Part shown: in pieces, positions 60,345 through 64,000 of the stretch
Position numbering within the stretch: position 1 is the stretch's first letter
Layout: every line of letters starts with the position of its first letter
NCBI GenBank assembly: GCA_949316495.1
Contig: OX439010.1
Location: 6,674,001-6,738,000 of the forward strand
DNA length: 64,000 nt
Source: Amphiduros pacificus
Taxonomy: Eukaryota > Annelida > Polychaeta > Phyllodocida > Hesionidae
Direction of reading: 5' to 3'
Position numbers and translations under genes: made by a program
The notes under the pieces: generated by a model
What the model was told of the DNA's origin: nothing
Seen by the model: only the letters and a program-made list of their open reading frames with translations
Databases searched by the model: none

Positions 60345-61385
60345 GTGATGGGACTGGACATCTTGCTGATCTACTCCCTCTGGAGTAACTGGTGGTAGGT
60401 GATCTACTCCATCTGGAGTAACTGGTGGTAGGTGATCTACTCCCTCTGGAGTAACTGGTGGTAGGTGATCTACTCCATCTGGAGTAACTGGTGGTAGGTG
60501 ATCTACTCCCTCTGGAGTAACTGGTGGTAGGTGATCTACTCCCTCTGGAGTAACTGGTGGTAGGTGATCTACTCCCTCTGGAGTAACTGGTGGTAGGTGA
60601 TCTACTCCCTCTGGAGTAACTGGTGGTAGGTGATCTACTCCCTCTGGAGTAACTGGTGGTAGGTGATCTACTCCCTCTGGAGTAACTGGTGGTAGGTGAT
60701 CTACTCCCTCTGGAGTAACTGGTGGTAGGTGATCTACTCCCTCTGGAGTAACTGGTGGTAGGTGATCTACTCCCTCTGGAGTAACTGGTAGTAGGTGATC
60801 TACTCCCTCTGGAGTAACTGGTAGTAGGTGATCTACTCCCTCTGGAGTACCTGGTGGTAGGTGATCTACTCCCTCTGGGGTAACTGGTGGTAGGTGATCT
60901 ACTCCCTCTGGAGTAACTGGTGGTAGGTGATCTACTCCCTCTGGAGTAACTGGTGGTAGGTGATCTACTCCCTCTGGAGTAACTGGTGGTAGGTGATCTA
61001 CTCCCTCTGGAGTAACTGGTGGTAGGTGATCTACTCCCTCTGGAGTAATTGGTGGTAGGTGATCTACTCCCTCTGGAGTAACTGGTGGTAGGTGATCTAC
61101 TCCATCTGGAGTAACTGGTGGTAGGTGATCTACTCCATCTGGAGTACCTGGTGGTAGGTGATCTACTCCCTCTGGAGTAACTGGTGGTAGGTGATCTACT
61201 CCCTCTGGAGTACCTGGTGGTAGGTGATCTACTCCCTCTGGAGTAACTGGTGGTAGGTGATCTACTCCATCTGGAGTAACTGGTGGTAGGTGATCTACTC
61301 CCTCTGGAGTAACTGGTGGTAGGTGATCTACTCCCTCTGGAGTAACTGGTGGTGAGTGATCTACTCTCTCTGGAGTAACTGACAA
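60345..61385 (-). repeat. 33-bp minisatellite with continuous open frame
   Basis: About 31 copies. On the minus strand the 380-aa frame reads VTPEGVDHLPP repeated. Variants (D for E, G for V, L for P) are mostly single-base. A mucin-like or secreted repeat protein cannot be excluded, but no signal peptide or partner domain is seen and other arrays here give similar frames by arithmetic alone. Confidence 0.9.
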
Positions 61386-62221
61386 GTAATCTACTCTTTG
61401 TGAAGCAGTAACAGGTGGTGTAACTGGTTTTATACTGTCCTTACAAGTAAGTAACAAGTGGTTGGGGCTAGTTCTAAAAATCATAAAGCTGAGAAAAGAT
61501 AAGGAATTTTGATAACAAAGGAATATTTACCTGGTGTTTAATCTTGGATACCCCGAGTATCGTAGGTCCACATGGAGTGAATGAGATGGAGAATTCCAAT
61601 TTCTAAACAGTTATCAGAGGTCTGAAGGAGTAACATGGCCGCGTGCTGTTCACACCAGATCTCACATGCTCCACAATTGTGGCCTCAGATTCATGTATTG
61701 AAATAATTTGGGTACACTATTTCCCGATTTCCTGGTGTAAGTGTATGTACTGATTCAGTTAGACACTTATATATGTGATAAATACTGAGGAACACCATAG
61801 ATTTTGGCTGGGAATATATCTGTATAGTGTGGTATGCCACCAAACACTTGTCAGCCAGTATAACAGTGACTCCAAACAAGGTATGGATCAAAATAGTATG
61901 CAGCTGATAGCAATAGTAGAATGGACCTTGTTTGTTTGTTTGTTTGAAATTCTTTATTCGCACATAATATATGGCACATTTGAAAAATATATATATATAC
62001 ATAGACACATATATACAAATTAAATACTCAGCACATTGACCTATTTACTTGAACTTGAAATGCCACAGAATTGGCCAAAAAGGTAAGAAATCTCCACCTA
62101 CCATTTTCAAGGTGAAGGCACTGGACTGTTTCTTCGAGAAGACTACCCAAATGTAATATTGAAACGGCAGCACATTTTGGAACCAATAAGGAAGAAGGAA
62201 GAAATATGTCATATTATCATA
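61386..62221. other. No feature seen
   Basis: AT-rich spacer with a (TTTG)n run near 61,930; nothing recognised. Confidence 0.55.
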
Positions 62222-62434
62222 TTATCCCAGACCACCATCCCTACACCATTGATACACTACATGGATTGACTTTTTCAAGTACTGAACAGTACTTTCAGTA
62301 GCATTGCTCAATAATGATGAGATGACAGCTAAAATGAAACAGATGACTGGTCCAAGGACACATTCTATGGTGTAGGACTTTCTATCAGACATGATGATAT
62401 TCTGAAACCACAAGCATGGAAAGGTGCTAACCAT
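62222..62434 (-). CDS. Unrecognised open frame with one membrane segment
   Basis: After a good acceptor (TGCTTGTGGTTTCAG at about 62,402), the minus strand reads MSDRKSYTIECVLGPVICFI then LAVISSLLSNATESTVQYLK and ends at 62,222. One hydrophobic segment, no known domain. Same strand as the LARGE-like gene, but no phase or homology link. Confidence 0.2.
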   Translation of the reverse strand: MVSTFPCLWFQNIIMSDRKSYTIECVLGPVICFILAVISSLLSNATESTVQYLKKSIHVVYQWCRDGGLG

Positions 62435-63371
62435 AGGGGCAAAATTCTATGTGATATCAGAGATATATTAAAACAAGGAACATATATCATTGATGAATTA
62501 AACCGAGTGTTACAATGAGGATTCAGGGCACAGGGTAATGTGTTTATCCAACTAGTAATAAATTGCACCGACTACATCATATTTCTCCTATTATCATAGT
62601 CTAACTATAGTTTAGGTTCTTTACTTTATAACAAATTACAAACATGTTCTGGGGAATTCTTATTAATCTTAACATGTAATATTGTCCACAGCACAAATAC
62701 CTTGTTGTGGTTAATGGATTATAAGACCTCAGGTGAGGCAAAGTTGTATGGTATATAATATAAACAACTTATAGGATTATCAATATACTTATAATCTCTA
62801 GAGTCAAATGACAATTGTACCAATTGTATTAATAATGAGGTACACAATTATTGGAGCATAACATGTTTGGCCATTACATAAATACCAGTCAGTGTACACC
62901 TTTCAACAGTATTGATTTAATCACTCGCCAGGGTAGCCTCAATAATAGCGGTGAGTGAACTTGCCTAAAAAGAGGTCTTCCTGGCCCATACAGAACCAAA
63001 TTATTGTTATTTTGTGTCTTGAAATGTATTTATAATATTCTTTTTTTTTTTAAATTATATTGGCCAAATAAAAAAGATTTGAGTTTGGTTTGAGTTTTGT
63101 ATAGCCGTTTTCTCACGAATACAAAGCGGGGCCTAACACCTGTGGACCTGGAGCAAGTACTTAGTACACATTCACTTATTCTTTGATTTCCTCTAAAATC
63201 TTCATCCACACATACACATTAACACAGGCAAATATGTATTACTCATATTGCCATTTGAATATGAGAATCTGTGCATTTTCTCCGGTCATGTAGCTCACAA
63301 TTGTATACCCCTCAGAGTTAAAGAGTGTTTCTATCATATGACTGCAGGGATGACTGCAGGGAGCAGTCTGC
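62435..63371. other. No feature seen
   Basis: AT-rich spacer with an AATAAA-like motif near 63,066; nothing recognised. Confidence 0.55.
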
Positions 63372-63770
63372 TTAGTATGCCGAGAGCCTTCTGGCCACTT
63401 GGCAACGCTTTCCTAGATTACAAGAATATATAACACACACCAAACTACAATCACTTGAGGGGGACTGCGCATGCGCGGTGCATATGGCTGCCTTTTTGTG
63501 AAGCTCCGTAATAGTCGTCTTAACTGGCGATTTTGCTGAGTTTCCTCGAGGTCTATCTGTACCCTTTTGTGCTAAAAGCAGTCTAACCACTAGGTCTACC
63601 AATTGAACAGACTTTTTGCATCCTCCGACGACAGTCTTGGCGAGAATTGTGCTCGGAAGGGTCGGGACTGATCTGTCTTTACGAGGCACGGCGCTTTCGA
63701 TCAGCTGGTCTTGACTGTCAGTGTCGAGTGCTCTCTGTACTGTTCCTTTTGGTGATCGCCTCCCTTGTTA
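63372..63770 (-). CDS. Unrecognised open frame at right edge
   Basis: About 135 codons are open on the minus strand after TAA at about 63,775. They read RSPKGTVQRALDTDSQDQLI, ESAVPRKDRSVPTLPSTILA and on to SPVKTTITELHKKAAICTAH. Composition is non-repetitive and rather coding-like (K, T, S, V rich, little low-complexity), in contrast with most frames here. No family recognised. It could be part of a transposon whose rest lies beyond the window. Confidence 0.3.
63466..63477 (+). promoter_or_regulatory. NRF1-type palindrome
   Basis: TGCGCATGCGCG fits the consensus for NRF1 (YGCGCAYGCGCR), common in animal promoters. It lies just upstream of a GC-richer stretch running to the window edge. It also lies inside the minus-strand open frame, so it may be chance. 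Confidence 0.3.
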
Positions 63771-64000
63771 ACCCTTGGGATAATCTGCCTTTATTGGCAG
63801 GAATTTTGCAGCTACCTTCTGCAGACTTTCTATTTTACGTTTAAGATAACAATCGTAGCTGGCCCACTATTTGGCCTCCCTTCTGCGATCATCTTAAACT
63901 AGCTATCAGTGCAACGTCTACCTTCCTTGTGGACTCCCTTTTGCCTGAGCGTACTTACTACCCCCACGATCTTTGTGGACCTTTGGTAGTTATTTGTGGT

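Overview
This is eukaryotic, AT-rich, repeat-dense animal DNA. The tRNA-derived SINEs with an (AAAC)n tail, CR1/L2-like LINE 3' ends with (TTA)n tails and a LARGE-type glycosyltransferase gene with many short exons fit a marine invertebrate, most likely a mollusc. That taxonomic call is an inference, not proven here. About 25 kb of the 64 kb (my hand sum, roughly 39%) is tandem repeat in more than 30 separate arrays, with units from 2 to 128 bp. Most long open frames in the window are by-products of these arrays.

Layout. 1-29.5 kb: no gene recognised. It is a chain of minisatellites, including a 7.85-kb array at 8,997-16,850, separated by unremarkable AT-rich DNA, with one short GC-rich island (8,518-8,665), a LINE 3' fragment (26,443-26,735) and copies of two dispersed repeats. 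29.56-39.51 kb: a composite structure whose ends are inverted copies of the same short tip followed by long arrays of a 128-bp unit (about 19 units in one orientation at the left, about 9 inverted at the right). Inside it are nested inverted GAAGAAATTT arrays, a SINE inserted into another SINE, and a 2.3-kb insertion carrying a KH-domain ORF and a non-LTR reverse transcriptase without an endonuclease domain. A related copy of the target sequence without the insertion lies 3 kb away, which makes the insertion limits visible.

42.49-57.12 kb, minus strand: a LARGE-like bifunctional glycosyltransferase gene. I could place 14 coding exons with GT/AG sites and, apart from one gap between 51.2 and 56.3 kb, an unbroken chain of reading phases from a type II membrane anchor to a stop codon. 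The first (GT8) domain has lost its DxD motif and the second (GT49) domain keeps DxD but lacks the usual G-F/Y-G-W-N-K segment, so activity is doubtful. Its introns hold a MITE with a SINE inside it, a 3.3-kb minisatellite and a 54-bp-stem hairpin. Three introns begin with a minisatellite whose unit contains the exon's own 5' splice site, so the donor is repeated in tandem 3 to 9 times. This is the most interesting pattern in the window.

57.1-64 kb: further minisatellites (30-bp and 33-bp units), a small inverted-repeat element, a possible upstream microexon of the LARGE-like gene at 59,508-59,530, and unrecognised open frames near the right edge.
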